Notes under the pieces: model-generated | What the model was told of the DNA's origin: nothing | What the model saw: the letters and a program-made list of their open reading frames with translations, nothing else | Databases searched by the model: none | Assembly: GCA_027563935.2 (NCBI GenBank) | Contig: JANVAS020000231.1 | Coordinates: forward strand, 18,122,001 to 18,186,000 | DNA from: Costus lasius | Taxonomy: Eukaryota > Streptophyta > Magnoliopsida > Zingiberales > Costaceae | DNA: 64,000 nucleotides | Direction: 5' to 3' | Part shown: in pieces, positions 31,215 to 44,772 of the stretch | How positions within the stretch are numbered: position 1 is the first letter of the stretch | Layout of the letters: every line of letters begins with the position of its first letter | Made by a program: the position numbers and the translations under genes

Positions 31215-33701
31215 ATGAGCTTCAATGTGCGATCCCTACTGGAAAGGGAGAAGTTTGCTGGGCCAAACTTCTCGGACTGGTACGGACACCTTAAGATTGT
31301 TCTTAAGGCAGAGAGGAAACTGTATGTCCTCGAGACGGCTATACCGCCTGAACCCGCTCTGAACGCCGCAAGGGCGGTTCGGGAAGCCTATGAAAAGCAT
31401 GTCAATGATAGCATTGATGTCGCTTGCCTGATGCTAGCGTCTATGACGCCACAGCTGCAGCGTCAGCATGAGGATATGTCTGCTATAGAAATTATAGCAA
31501 ACCTCAAGATGCTGTATGCTGCACAGGCGAGGACTGAACGCTATAATTTGACCAAGCTTTTCTTTCAGAGCAAACTGGCTGAAGGGAGTCCAGTGGGAGC
31601 TCACGTGCTCAAGATGATTGGGCACAAAGAGGCTCTAGAGAAACTGGGGCATACCATCAATCAGGAGCTTGCTGTAGACATTATTCTGCAGTCTCTCCCG
31701 GCCTCCTTCGATCCGTTCATTATTAATTTTAATATGAACAAAATCGACTGTACTCCGGCAGAGTTGCTGAATATGCTCTTGACTACAGAGGAGACTCTAA
31801 AGGGAAAGCCTTCAACCTCTGTCTTGATGTTTCCTTCCAGGAACAAGAAGAAGGGAAGAAGGGCAAAGCCCCTATCAAGAACTACAACAAGGCTCTGAAA
31901 CAAAAGGTCAAGCGGTCGAAGGAATACAGATGTTTCCATTGTGGCCAGCTGGGTCACTGGAAAAAGGACTGTAAAGCGCTCCAAGGAGACAAGAAGGGAA
32001 GCATCGCTTCTGGCTCAGGTATTTTTGTGACTGAAGTCATGATATCTTCTTCTTCTATTTCATGGGTGTTGGACACTGCATGTGGAGTTCACATTTGTTC
32101 AAATGTACAGGAACTCAAGAGAAGAAGACAGGTGGGACAGCATGAGGTGGACCTACGAGTTGGAAACGGGGCACGGGTTGCTGCTGTTGCTGTAGGAGAA
32201 TATTACATCTCATTGCCATCTGGACTTGTATTAGAACTGAACAATTGTTATTTTGTACCTAGCATTACCAAGAATATTATCTCTATTCCTGCTCTTGTCA
32301 GGAAAGGGTTTTCCTTTGAATGCAAGACTTCAAAGTGTTATCTTTCTCTTGATAATATTATTTATGCTACTGGGTCAATTAACAATGGGTTATTCATGTT
32401 GGACATGGAATGTTCTATACAAAATATTGATAATAAGAAAGCCAAGTATGCTGATGACAGCACCTTGCTATGGCATAGTCGTTTAGGCCATATTAACAAG
32501 AAGCGCATTAAGCGGTTGCATGATTATGGACTGCTGGGATCATTCTCCTATGAGGAGATTGATACATGCAAAGCTTGTTTGATGGGCAAAATGACGAAGT
32601 CTCCTTTTCCTAACAAAGGTCAAAGGGCTTCAGGTTTACTTGACCTTATACACAGTGATGTGTGTGGGCCATTTAGTAAACATGGCAGAGGTGGCTACTC
32701 ATACTTCATTACCTTTACTGATGATTTCAGTAGATATGGGTATGTCTATCTAATGAGACATAAGAGTGAATCTTTTGACAAGTTCAAAGAGTTCAAAAAT
32801 GAAGTACAAAATCAGCTAGGCCGAAATATCAAGGCACTTCACTCAGATCGAGGTGGAGAATACCTAAGTCGAGAATTTACTGACTATCTGAAGGAGTGTG
32901 GGATTATCTCATAGCTCACTCCACCTGGAACACCGCAATGGAATGGTGTGTCCGAGAGGAGGAACAGAATCTTACTGGATATGGTTCATTCTATGATGAG
33001 TCAGGCTACTCTACCTTACTCCTTTTGGGGATTTGCGCTGGAAACAGCTGCAAAGGTACTAAACCGAGTGCCATCCAAGGCAGTTTCAAAGACTCCATAT
33101 GAGTTATGGTATGGGAAACAGCCGAGCTTGACATTTATTAAGATCTGGGGTTGCGAGGCTTATGTCAAAAAGCTCGTCTCTGGGAAACTAGAGAGCAGAT
33201 CTGAGAAATTCATCTTTGTCGGTTACCCTAAGGAAACTAAGGGTTATTATTTCAACGATCCCAAAGAGAACAAAGTATTTGTTGCTCGGACGGCTATTTT
33301 TCTTGAGAAGGAGTTTCTTCTGCAAGAAGCCAGTGGGAGAGAAATAAAACTGGATGAGAATCCAGAGGAAGGACAAAGTAGTCAAGCACAGTTGGATGAG
33401 CCTGAGCCAGTAGAATAGGTTATTGAACAACCTAAGGCTCAGATATCATGGGAACCGCGTAGATCGGGAAGGATCCGTCGACAGCCTGAGCGCTATGACG
33501 GAGTCTACATCATTGACCATGATGAACCCCTCACTTATGCGGATGCGGTCAGTGGACCGGAGTCAGCTAGATGGCTTGAAGCTATGCGAGCCGAGATGGA
33601 CTCCATGTCAGATAATCAAGTCTGGGATTTGGTTGATCCGCCTCCGGGAGTAATCCCTATAGGCTGTAAATGGATCTTCAAGAAGAAGATTGACATGGAT
33701 G
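31215..33701 (+). pseudogene. gag-pol: Gag-Pol 5' part, element C: frameshift and two stops
   Basis: Gag, knuckle, D-T-A-C protease, integrase and the start of RT. A one-base loss in the G run at 31853-31855 (three G where most copies have four) shifts the frame between capsid and knuckle. TAG stops follow at 32912-32914 (just after the second integrase aspartate region) and 33416-33418; both are CAG in siblings. The gene is split at 33701 by E inside an early-RT glycine codon and resumes at 62895. It cannot make functional Pol. Confidence 0.93.
33697..33701. repeat. Target-site duplication of element E (GGATG)
   Basis: GGATG at 33697-33701 and 62890-62894, 29 kb apart, bracket E and everything nested in it. 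Confidence 0.97.
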
Positions 33702-33917
33702 TGAAAAGGTCCCCTTCAAGGGGGAGCGCAAGGGGGTGTAACCCTAAATGGGGGCACATTGAAAATTTTGCAGCGGATGCAAGGGTTTCATAGGATCGCA
33801 AGTAAGAGCATATGATCAACTTAACCAAATAAGATCATACCATAGCCATTGTGTGGGTGACGACTTGGAAGCAAGAGAACAAAATAGATCTCCTCCAAAC
33901 GGCGCGCACACAAGATG
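33702..33917 (-). repeat. Element E 3' LTR, piece 1 of 3
   Basis: 216 bp at the R/U5 end, beginning TGAAAAGGTCCCC on the plus strand, cut by solo LTR S. Confidence 0.93.
33913..33917. repeat. Target-site duplication of solo LTR S (AGATG)
   Basis: AGATG at 33913-33917 and 35618-35622. Confidence 0.96.
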
Positions 33918-35617
33918 TGAAGAGTCCCCTTCAAGGGGGAGCGCAAGGGGTTGAAACCCTAAAGGGGGTGCATGTAATTTCCAAGGGATTTCAACATGAG
34001 ATCGCATGTAATATATGTTCAAATGATCAACCTTAAGGAATGTGGAGATCGAAAGAAGATCATACCAAAGCCATCTATTTGGATGGGGTCTTGGAAGCAA
34101 AGATCGAAAGGGATCTTCTCCAAAGATGAAGCACACAAGATGAGGAATGGCTTCTCCTTGTCGTCTTTGTGCTAGCAAAGCTTCAAGGGGTCCTTTGCGT
34201 GGAGGAAGTTTGAGATGCGAGAACAAGCTTCACCTTGGACAAAAACCTTCCCTTCTTCTCGTCAATCCACCACTTGCGAGAGTGCAAGCAAAACCACAAG
34301 AGAAGAGGGGAACGCATATGCGTTTTGGCGTTGAGAGGAATCGGCCTTGATGACTTTCCATAAATGGAACATCATTAAGCCATGCGCTCATGCCAACCCA
34401 AAAACGCTTACTAGCATTGAACCAAGCGTTCACCTTTGTGAACCGGTTCAAGCCAAAATGTCCCAATCGAATTTGGTTCATAAACCAAATCAAAATAGCT
34501 CAAGCCATTTGGTCTAGACCATAGTAAACCCTAAGGTTTCAGATCTAACCGTTCATCTCTTTGATGCTTTTGATCTCACCGATCTAGCATCAAATCTCTC
34601 GATCGAAGCTTACCGATCTCAAGCCCTAATCAATCAAACATGATCAGACCAGATCTCACTTACAATCAGAGTTTAAACTCCTTTAAACTGAACCTAAACA
34701 ATTCAGTCCACACGATCTGACTTAAGCAAGCCATATAATCGAATTGTGCGACCCTAAGGGTTTCCTCTAAATGTCGGTAACGATAACTTACATTATCACG
34801 ATCAGTGAGGGGTATCTAGCAACACATCACTGTCTCCCGATATAAAGGAAAGAGTCTTCCAAGACTACACCCAAACCACAGCACAAGTGTGAATCCACAT
34901 CACTAGGCATACATGTTTCCTTTGCCACTGGATGTTCTTATTGGATAAGCGTGTCAAGCCTGTAGCTCCAATATGATGAGCATGATTAGACCAGATGAAC
35001 ATCGTCACCTGGGTATGGCCATACACTTTCTCAATCATCTCATTTAAGGGGGCCCCTTTAGAACATCACACTCCAATTAAGGAGACGGCAATCCTATATC
35101 TATCACTAGTGTCCTAACCTGACTCATGATCATTATCCAAGATAGTCTATAACCATTATGTTTCAAATGATATTGAACTACCTCAAAACAATGACAATCA
35201 TCATTTAGAAACACAAGTGATCTCAAGTCAGAGGACATGTGCCACTTGTTGCATCCAAGGATTATTCACATTGTGACAAGCAATTGAATATCCTAGTATG
35301 GTCTGTCCAGTACATCCAATGTACCCATGAGTCTACATCTTATTCCATGCTCGAAGCATCCTATAAGATTAGAACACATATTAGTCTCAATCATATCAAG
35401 GCTGTCTCATGTTTACCAAGATATCTCGACTAAGGACATTACAGCATGTCAGCCTAGCTGAACAGCATTGAGACATTATTCAGAAGTACACTTATTGCAG
35501 CAGACAATGTAACAAACTGAATAATAACCATTGCCTTTATAAACATAAAAGTTTATATACATGATACTGATACAATCCCAAGGCCTCAAACATTAGCCTT
35601 AAGGGCATACCCCAACA
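33918..35617 (-). mobile_element. Solo LTR S
   Basis: A single 1700-bp LTR with proper termini and a perfect duplication but no internal region. Standard interpretation: a full element inserted in E's LTR, then its two LTRs recombined. It keeps CCATTTATGG (minus strand, 34358-34367), the UTR hairpin (34165-34180) and the mini-exon (34065-34073, donor GTATGA). Confidence 0.95.
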
Positions 35618-35622
35618 AGATG

Positions 35623-36994
35623 AAGTCGGCCACTCTTTGAGATCCTTGTGCTAGCAAGGTTCTTCAAAGGTACTTGTCGTATGGAAGGGATGAGATGTCT
35701 CCTTCTTGGCCGAGAGCTCCTTGTCCAAAGCCTCTCTTCCTCGTCAACCTCCTCTACACGAGAGTGCAAGTTTTTCCACACGAGAAGAGGGGAACGTATT
35801 TGCGTTTTGGCGTTGAGAGGAATCGGCATTGAAGACATTCCAAAAATGGAACATCATTAAGCCATGCGCTCATGCCAACCCAAAAACGCATACTAGCATT
35901 GAACCAAGCGTTCACCTTTGTGAACCGGTTCAAGCCAAAACGTCCCGATCGAATTTGGTTCATAAACCAAATCAAAATAGCCCAAGCCATTTGGTCTAGA
36001 CCATAGTAAACCCTAAGGTTCCAGATCTAACCGTTCATCTCTATGATGCTCCAGATCTTACCGATCAAGCATCATCTCTCTTGATCGAAGCTTACCGATC
36101 TCAAGCCCTAATCAATCAAACATGATTAGACCAGATCTCACTTACAATCAGAGTCTATATCCCTTTAAACTGAACCCAAACAATTCAGTCCACACGATCT
36201 GACTTAAGTAAGCCATATCATCAAATTGTGCGACCCTGAGGGTTTCCTTTAAATGTCGGTAACGATAACTTACGTTATCACGATCAGTGAGGGGTATCTA
36301 GCAACACATCACTGTCTCCCGATGTAAAGGAAAGAGTCTTCCAAGACTCCACCCAAACCACAGCACAAGAGTGAATCAATTTCACGAGGCATGCATGTTT
36401 CCTTTGCCACTGGATGTTCTTATTGGACAAGCGTGTCAAGCCTGTGGCTCCAATATGATGAGCATGATTAGATCAGATGAACATAGTCACCTGGGTATGG
36501 CCATACACTTTCTCAATCATCTCATTCAGGGGGGCCCCTTTAGAACATCACACTCCTTAAACAAGGAGACGGCAATCCTGTATCTATCACTAGTGTCCTA
36601 ACCTGACTCATGATCATCATCCAAGATAGTCTATAATCATTATGTTTCAAATGATATTGAACTCCCTCAAAACAATGACAATCATCATTTAGAAACACAA
36701 GTGATCTCAAGTCAGAGGACATGTGCCACTTGTTGCAAACAAGGATTATTCACATTGTGACAAGCAATTGAATATCCTAGTAGGGTCTGTCCAGTACATC
36801 CAATGTACCCATGAGTCTACATCTTATTCCATGCTCGAAGCATCCTATAAGATTAGAACACATATTAGTCTCAATCATATCAAGGCTGTCTCATGTTCAC
36901 CAAGATATCTCGACTAAGGACATTACAGCATGTCAGCCTAGCTGAACAGCATTGAGACATTATTCAGAAGCACACTTATTGCAGCAGACAATGT
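35623..36994 (-). repeat. Element E 3' LTR, piece 2 of 3
   Basis: 1372 bp between S and F; box at 35840-35849. Compared with 61398-62780 it carries most of the differences between E's two LTRs. Confidence 0.93.
36990..36994. repeat. Target-site duplication of element F (AATGT)
   Basis: AATGT at 36990-36994 and 55350-55354. Confidence 0.96.
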
Positions 36995-38712
36995 TGAAGA
37001 GTCCCCTTCAAGGGGGAGCGCAGGCAGATAAAACCCCTTTCAAGAGGGGGGCGAACCCTAGAGCATGCGAAAAATGTACTCTTCTAGGGTTTCAATAAAA
37101 TCGTTTGCATGAACACATATATATGATCAACTTTATATGTATTGCAAAGATCAAGTTTGAGATCTTTTACCATAGCCATGATAAAGGGTGGCGGCTTGGA
37201 AGCAAGAGGGCAAGTAAGCACTCCTCCAAAGAAAACACACACTAGATGAGAGATGGCTACCCTTTAGGATCTTCCTTGTGCTAGCAAGAGATCTCCCCAA
37301 AGTTCCTTGTCGTGTGTTGATGATGAGATGTGCTTGGCCGAGAGCTACCTTGTCCAAGAGTCCTCTCTTCGTCGAATGAAGGAGACAAGAGAGTAATTGG
37401 CAAATTGCGTTGAGGTTTTTTTCATTCAAGTCATGGCGTTACACTTCCAAAAATGGAAGGTTATCAAGCCATGCGACCACTTGAAGAAAAACCGCCCAAG
37501 ATGCCTTTAAACCTTGAACCATACGTTCACCCATGTGAACCGGTTCAAGCCGATTAGGTTCAACTCAATTCGGTTCAAAAACCCAAATTAAACCAGCCCA
37601 AGCCATGGTCTAGATCTCTATGAACCAAACGGTTCAAGATCTAACCGTTCATCTCTTGATGCTCTTGATCTCTTCGATCTAGCATCCATACTCTCGATCG
37701 AAGCTTACCGATCTGAAGCCCTAATCAATCAAACATGATCAGATCAGATCTCACTTACAATCAGAGTCTAATCTCCTTTTAACTGAACTAAAACAATTCA
37801 GTCCACACGATCTGACTTAAGTAAGCCATATCATCAAATTGTGCGACCCTAAGGGTTTCCTTTAAATGTCGGTAACGATAAATCACGTTATCACAATCAG
37901 TGAGGGGTATCTAGCAACACATCACTGTCTCCCGATATAAAGGAAAGAGTCTTCCAAGACTACACCCAAACCACAGCACAAGTGTGAATCATTTCACAAG
38001 GCATACATGTTTCCTTTGCCACTGGATGTTCTTATTGGACAAGTGTGTCAAACTTGTAGCTCCAATATGATGAGCATGATTAGATCAGATGAACATAGTC
38101 ATCTGGGTATGGCCATACACTTTCTCAATCATCTCATATAAGGGGGGCCCCTTTAGAACACCACACTCCTTCCACAAGGAGACGGCAATCCTTTATCTAT
38201 CACTAGTATCCTAACCTGACTCATGATCATTATCCAAGATAGTCTATAACCATTATCTTTCAAATGATATCGAACTACCTCAAAATAATGACATTCATCA
38301 TTTAGAAACACAAGTGATCTCAAGTCAAAGGACATGTGCCACTTGATGCAAACAAGGATTATTCACATTGTGACAAGCAATGGAATATCCCAGTAGGGTC
38401 TGTCCAGTACATCCAATGTACCCATGAGTCTACATCTTATTCCATGCTCGAAGCATCCTATAAGATTAGAACACATATTAGTCTCAATCATATCAAGGCT
38501 GTCTCATGTTCACCAAGATATCTCGACTAAGGACATATAGCCTGTCAGCCTAGCTGAACAGCTTTGAGACATTATTCAGTAGTACACTTATTACTGCAGA
38601 CAAGGTAACAACCTGAATAATAACCATGCCTTTATAAACACAAAAGTTTATTACATGATACTGTTACAATCCCAAAGGCCTCAAACATTAGCCTTAAGGG
38701 CATACCCCAACA
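36995..38712 (-). repeat. Element F 3' LTR
   Basis: 1718 bp, the longest here. It starts (plus strand) TGAAGAGTCCCCTTC with an LTR-tip hairpin CCCCTT-G-AAGGGG on the sense strand. Box CCATTTTTGG on the sense strand at 37447-37456. Confidence 0.94.
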
Positions 38713-38723
38713 ATCTCCCACTT
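38713..38723 (-). other. Polypurine tract, element F
   Basis: AAGTGGGAGAT on the minus strand, abutting the LTR. Confidence 0.85.
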
Positions 38724-38732
38724 GCACTTAAT

Positions 38733-41700
38733 CTAATGGTTGAGAAATCTCAAACCCATATTATTACAGTGCTTCTCATGCTTCTGCTGCGCCAGAGGCT
38801 TGGTAAGCGGGTCTGCCAGATTGTCATCTATATGTACCTTGCAAATTTTGATCTCGCCACGATCAATGATCTCCCGGATCAAGTGAAACCGTCTCTATAT
38901 GTGCTTGGACTTCTGGTGCGACCGTGGTACCTTTGCCTGTGCGATTGCTCCAGTGTTATCACAGAAGATAACCAAAGGATCTGCACTCGAAGGAACAACA
39001 CCAAGTTCTCTCACGAACTTACGAATCCACACTGCCTCCTTGGATGCTTCCGAGGCTGCAACATACTCGGCTTCTGTTGTGGAATCAGCAACAGTTGACT
39101 GTTTGAAACTTTTCCACACCACTGCTCCACCATTCAAGCTAAAAACATAGCCTGATTGCGATCGGAAATCATCCTGGTCCGACTGGAACGAAGCGTCAGT
39201 ATATCCTTCAATACTGAGTTCTTCCTGACCACCATATATCAAGAACATATCTTTGGTCCTCCGCAGATATTTTAAAATGTTCTTGACTGCAATCCAGTGC
39301 GCCACACCTGGATTACTTTGGAACCGACTGGTCACGCTTAACCCGTAAGCGACGTCTGGGCGAGTACACAACATCGCATACATAATGGACCCAATAGCCG
39401 AAGCATAAGGCGTATTGTCCATTTCATCTTTCTCAGTCTGTGTTTGTGGACACTGACTCTTCGAAAGATTCAGACCATGTCTGACTGGAAGATATCCACG
39501 TTTAGAATTCTCTAAATGGAATCTTTCCAGGACTTTATCGATGTAAGTACTCTGGCACAACCCGAGAAGCCTCTTAGATCTATCTCTGTAGATCTTCACA
39601 CCTAGTACATAGGCTGCTTCTCCTAAATCTTTCATCTGGAAACATTTTCCTAACCATGCTTTAACAGCATGCAGTTCAGGAATATCATTTCCAATGATTA
39701 AGATATCATCGACGTAGAGGACTAGGAAAATAATCACGCTCCCACTAAACCTCTTATATACACACGGGTCATCTTCGTTCTTGATGAAACCAAACTCAGA
39801 GATTGATTCATCAAAACGAATATTCCAGCTTCTAGATGCTTGTTTAAGTCCATAAATGGACTTCTTTAACTTGCATATTTTATGACGATCTGATGGATTC
39901 GTGAAACCTTCAGGTTGTGTCATATACACATCCTCATCCAGATTTCCATTAAGGAAAGCTGTTTTCACATCCATCTGCCAGATCTCATAATCGTAATATG
40001 CAGCTATCGCGAAAAGAATCCGAATAGACTTAAACATGGCTACAGGTGAGAAAGTTTCATCATAATCTATCCCGTAGATTTGTTTGAAACCTTTCGCAAC
40101 TAGCCTGCCTTTATAGGTAACCACGTTACCATCCATGTCAATCTTCCTCTTGAAGATCCATTTACAGCCTATAGGGATTACTCCCGGAGGCGGATCAACC
40201 AAATCCCAGACTTGGTTATCTGACATGGAGTCCATCTCGGCTCGCATAGCATCAAGCCATCTAGCTGACTCCGGTCCACTGACCGCATCCGCATAAGTGA
40301 GGGGTTCATCATTATCAATGATGTAGACTCCGTCATAGCGCTGAGGCTGTCGACGGATCCTTCCCGATCTTCGCGGTTCCCGTGATATCTGAGCCTCAGG
40401 TTGTTCAGTAACCTGATCTACCGGCTCAGGCTCATCCAACTGTGCTTGACTACTTTGTCCTTCCTCTGGATTCTCATCCAGTTTTATTTCTCTCCCACTG
40501 GCCTCTTGCAGAAGAAACTCCTTCTCAAGAAATATGGCCGTCCGAGCAACAAATACTTTGTTCTCTTTGGGGTCGTAGAAATAATAACCCTTAGTTTCCT
40601 TAGGGTACCCGACAAATATACATTTCTCAGATCTGCTCTCCAGTTTCCCAGAGGCGAGCTTTTTGACATAAGCCTCGCAACCCCAGATCCTGATAAATGT
40701 CAAGCTCGGCTGTTTCCCATACCATAACTCATATGGCGTCTTAGAAACTGCCTTGGATGGCACTCGGTTTAGTACCTTTGCAGCTGTTTCCAGTGCAAAA
40801 CCCCAAAAGGAGTAAGGTAGAGTAGCCTGACTCATCATAGAACGAACCATATCAAGTAACGTTCTATTTCTCCTCTCGGACACACCATTCCATTGCGGTG
40901 TTCCTGGCGGAGTGAGCTGTGAGATAATCCCACACTCCTTTAGATAGTCAGTAAACGCATGACTTAGGTATTCTCCACCTCGATCTGAGCGAAGTGCCTT
41001 GATATTTCGGCCTAGCTGATTTTGTACTTCATTCTTGAACTCTTTGAACTTGTCAAAAGATTCACTTTTATGTCTCATTAAATAGACATACCCATACCTA
41101 CTGAAATCATCAGTAAAGGTAATGAAGTACTGATAGCCACCTCTAGCATGTTTACTAAATGGCCCACACACATCACTGTGTATGAGGTCAAGTAAACCTG
41201 AAGCCCTTTGACCTTTATTAAGAAAAGGTGACTTCGTCATTTTACCCATCAAACAAGCTTTGCATGTATCAATCTCCTCATAGGAGAATGATCCCAGCAG
41301 TCCATGATCATGCAACCGCTTAATGCGTTTCTCGTTTATATGGCCTAAACGACTATGCCATAGCAAGGTGCTGTCATCAGCATTCTTGGCTTTCTTATTA
41401 TCAATGTTATGTATAGAACTTTCCATGTCCAACATGTATAACCCATTGTTAATTGAACCAGTAGCATAAACAATATTACCATAAGATAAAACACACTTTG
41501 AAATGTTGCATTCAAAGGCAAATCCTTTCCTGACAAGAGCAGGAATGGAGATAATATTTTTAGTTATACTGGGAACAAAATAACAACTGTTTAGTTCCAA
41601 TACAAGTCCAGATGGTAAAGAAATGAAATAGTCTCCTACAGCAACAGCAGCAACCCGTGCCCCGTTTCCAACGCGTAGGTCTACCTCATGCTGTCCCACC

Positions 41701-42617
41701 TGCCTTCTTCTCTTGAGTTCCTGTACATTTGAACAAATGTGAACTCCACATGCAGTGTCCAACACCCATGAAATAGAAGAAGATGAAACCATGACTTCCG
41801 TCACGTATATACCTGAGCCAGAAGCGATGCTTCCCCTCTTGTCTCCTTGGAGCGCTTTACAGTCCTTTTTCCAGTGACCCAGCTGGCCATAGTGGAAACA
41901 CCTGTTGTCCTTGGACTGCTTCACCTTCTGTTTCAGAGCCTTACTGTAGTTCTTGACAGGGGCCTTGCCCTTCTTCCCCTTCTTCTTGTTCCTGGAAGGA
42001 ACCATCAAGACAGAGGTTGAAGGCTTTCCCTTCAGAGTTTCCTCAGTAGTCAAGAGCATATTCAGCAACTCTGCCAGAGTACAATCGATTTTGTTCATAT
42101 TAAAGTTAATGATGAACGCATCGAAAGAGGGCGGGAGAGACTGCAGAATTATGTCTACAGCAAGCTCCTGGTTAATGGTATGCCCCAGTTTCTCTAGAGC
42201 CTCCTTGTGCCCAATCATCTTGAGCACGTGAGCTCCAACTGGGCTCCCTTCAGCCAGTTTGCTCTGAAAGAAGAGCTTTGTCAGATTATAGCCTTCTGTC
42301 CTCGCCTGTGCAGCATACAGCATCTTGAGGTTCGCTATAATCTCTATAGCCGACATATCCTCATGCTGACGCTGCAGCGGTGGCGTCATAGACGCTAGCA
42401 TCAGGCAAGCGACATCAATGCTATCATTGACATGCTTTTCATAGGCTTCACGAACCGCCCTTGCGGCGTTCGCAGCGGGTTGAGGCGTCACTGCCGTCTC
42501 GAGGACATACAGTTTCCTCTCTGCCTTAAGAACGATCTTAAGGTGTCCGAACCAGTCAGAGAAGTTCGGCCCAGCAAACTTCTCCCTTTCCAGTAGGGAT
42601 CGCACATTGAAGCTCAT
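38733..42617 (-). pseudogene. gag-pol: Gag-Pol, element F, one late stop and a damaged zinc knuckle
   Basis: A full 3885-base frame from ATG 42617. Protease D-T-A-C, integrase C-x2-C and D-D-E core, Y-V-D-D and RNase H motifs are intact. The only stop is TAG at 38897-38895 (codon 1241; siblings CAG), which would remove about the last 54 residues, after the third RNase H aspartate. In Gag the second knuckle cysteine is tyrosine (codon 243, 41891-41889), giving Y where siblings have C, so RNA binding may be impaired. The native stop is at 38735-38733. Confidence 0.94.
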
Positions 42618-42992
42618 GGTGTTCGTTGCTGCAGGAATCTACAACAATGCAAGAACAGCAAGGTCAGTATCAATGTTCAGAATCAATCCAGGACTTAAGA
42701 AAGATTCTTTTCTCACTATTTTGTCTGACTGAAAACTCCAGTAAACAGTCCGAAAGAGTAACACTCTTTTAGTGAGATGGGATCCAGATTTCATACTTGG
42801 TCTCCGCGTCCCGCTCAGGCGAGATAAGATGCACAGAGATGACAAGCACTAATTTCTGGTAGGCTGTCCCAGCCAATAGCCAACCCGTGCGATTCCCCTT
42901 TATCTGGGCAATCCAGCAGACTGTGCCAACTGAGTTGGTATAACACAGTCTCTGATCCCACAGATGGCTGCCTCCATGCGCTACCATATGCG
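42618..42992 (-). other. Element F leader, gag-proximal part
   Basis: Carries the acceptor (42639-42640, 21 bases before gag) and bulged hairpin 2 at 42919-42950. Cut at 42992 by D; continues at 52187. Confidence 0.88.
42988..42992. repeat. Target-site duplication of element D (ATGCG)
   Basis: ATGCG at 42988-42992 and 52182-52186. Confidence 0.96.
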
Positions 42993-44239
42993 TGTTGGGG
43001 TATGCCCTTAAGGCTAATGTTTGAGGCCTTGGGATTGTATAAGTATCATGTAATAAACTCTTAAGTTTATAATAAGGCATGGTTGTTATTCAGGTTGTTA
43101 CCTTGTCTGCTGTAATAAGTGTACTTCTGAATAATGTCTCAAAGCTGTTCAGCTAGGCTGACAGGCTATAAGTCCTTAGTCGAGATATCTTGGTGAACAT
43201 GAGACAGCCTTGATATGATGGAGACTAATATGAGTGCTAATCATATAGGATGCTTCGAGCATGGAATAAGATGTAGACTCATGGGTACATTGGATGTACT
43301 GGACAGACCCTACTGGGATATTGCATTGCTTGTCACAATGTGAATGATCCCTGTAAGCAGCAAGTGGCACATGTCCTTTGACTTGAGATCACTTGTGTTT
43401 CTAAATGATGATTGTCATTGTTTTGAGGTAGTTCAATATCATTTGAAATATAATGATTATAGACTATCTTGGATGGTGAGCTTGAATCAGGTTAGGGCAC
43501 TAGTGATAGATAAAGGATTGCCGTCTCCTTGTTTAAGGAGTGTGGTGTTCTAAGGGCCCCCCTATATGAGATGATTGAGATAGTGTATGGCCATACCCAG
43601 ATGACTATGTGCATCTGATCTAATCATGCTCATCGTATTGGAGTTACAAGCTTGACCCGCTTGTCCAATAAGAACATCCAGTGGCAAAGGACACATGTAT
43701 GCCTTGTGAATTAAGTCACACTTGTGCTATGGTTTGGGAGTAGTCTTGGAAGACTCTTTCCTTTATATCGGGAGACAGTGATGTGTTGCTAGATACCCCT
43801 CACTGATCGTGATAACGTAAGTTATCGTTACCGACATTTAGAGGAAACCCTCAGGGTCGCACAATTTGGTGATATGGCTTACTTGAGTCAGATCGTATGG
43901 ACTGGATTCTTTGAGTTCAGATTAAAGGGATTTAATCTCTGATTGTAAGTGAGATCTGGTCTGATCATGTTTGATTGATTAGGACTTGAGATCGGTAAGC
44001 TTCGATCGAGAGAGGTGATGCTAGATCGGAGAGATCAAGGGCATCAGATGATGAATGGTTAGATCATGAGCCTTGGGGGTTCAATTTGGTCTAGACCAAG
44101 TGGCTAGAGCTATTTCGGTTTGGTTTGTTGAACCAAAGCCGATTTGACATTTTGGCTTGAACCGGTTCACAATGGTGAACGCATGGTTCAATCCTAAAAT
44201 GCGTTTGGGTTGAGTTGAGCGCATGGACTTGATGAGCTT

Positions 44240-44249
44240 CCATTTATGG
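44240..44249 (+). promoter_or_regulatory. CArG box, element D
   Basis: CCATTTATGG fits CC(A/T)6GG exactly and lies in a TTCCA/TGGAA inverted repeat, 301 bp before the mini-exon ATG. 3' copy at 51729-51738. Confidence 0.45.
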
Positions 44250-44435
44250 AAAGTCATCAAGGGCCGGTTTCACTCACTTCAATGCCAAAAACGCATATGC
44301 GTTTGCGCTCTTCTCTTCAACGCATTCGACTTTGGTTGGGTGGTGATTGACGAAGAGAAGGAGAGGTTGAGCAAGAGGAGCTCTCGGCCAAGAGGTTCAT
44401 CATCCCCTTCCATTCGACACTTGAAGGCTTGGGTG

Positions 44436-44451
44436 TCTTGCTAGCACAAGA
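44436..44451 (+). other. 5'-UTR hairpin, element D
   Basis: TCTTG-CTAGCA-CAAGA: the terminal C-G pair of A, B and C is T-A here. Confidence 0.55.
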
Positions 44452-44540
44452 GACCGCAAGGAGTAAGCATCTTCACCTTGTGTGTGAACTTGTGGAGGAG
44501 ATCTACTTTGTTCTCTTTATCCAAGCCGACTTCCAAGCAT

Positions 44541-44549
44541 ATGTCGTTG
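44541..44549 (+). other. Predicted mini-exon and donor, element D
   Basis: ATGTCGTTG followed by GTATGA. The second and third codons differ from siblings, yet the nine-base length and donor are kept. Acceptor ends at 46555. Confidence 0.6.
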
Positions 44550-44694
44550 GTATGATTTTTATCTCAATCTATTCAATCGATTATAGTTGAACATATGGCA
44601 TGCAAATGATCTTGAACCCTTGCTTTCGCTTGCATATTTTACATTAGCGCCATGCTTAGGGTTTTGCCCCCTTATGATTAGGGGTTCCTACAAT

Positions 44695-44706
44695 TGGTAT
44701 CAGAGC
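44695..44706 (+). other. Primer binding site, element D
   Basis: TGGTATCAGAGC two bases after the LTR. Confidence 0.95.
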
Positions 44707-44772
44707 TAGGCTCTATGCATGCTATTATGTTTGCTGATGTGATCCTCATGTTGCGCTTACTTTTACTTGAGG

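Larger units (their letters stand above)
27706..33701 (+). mobile_element. Element C, left portion (host of the four-level nest)
   Basis: 5' LTR, leader and the gag to early-RT part of an Angela-like element. It is cut within RT by E and continues at 62895; the 3' LTR is outside the window. It is the outermost and so oldest layer of the right-hand nest. Confidence 0.95.
42993..44692 (+). repeat. Element D 5' LTR
   Basis: 1700 bp, ending GGGGTTCCTACA. Box CCATTTATGG 44240-44249, UTR hairpin 44436-44451, mini-exon 44541. No ATG from 44300 to 44540. Confidence 0.95.
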
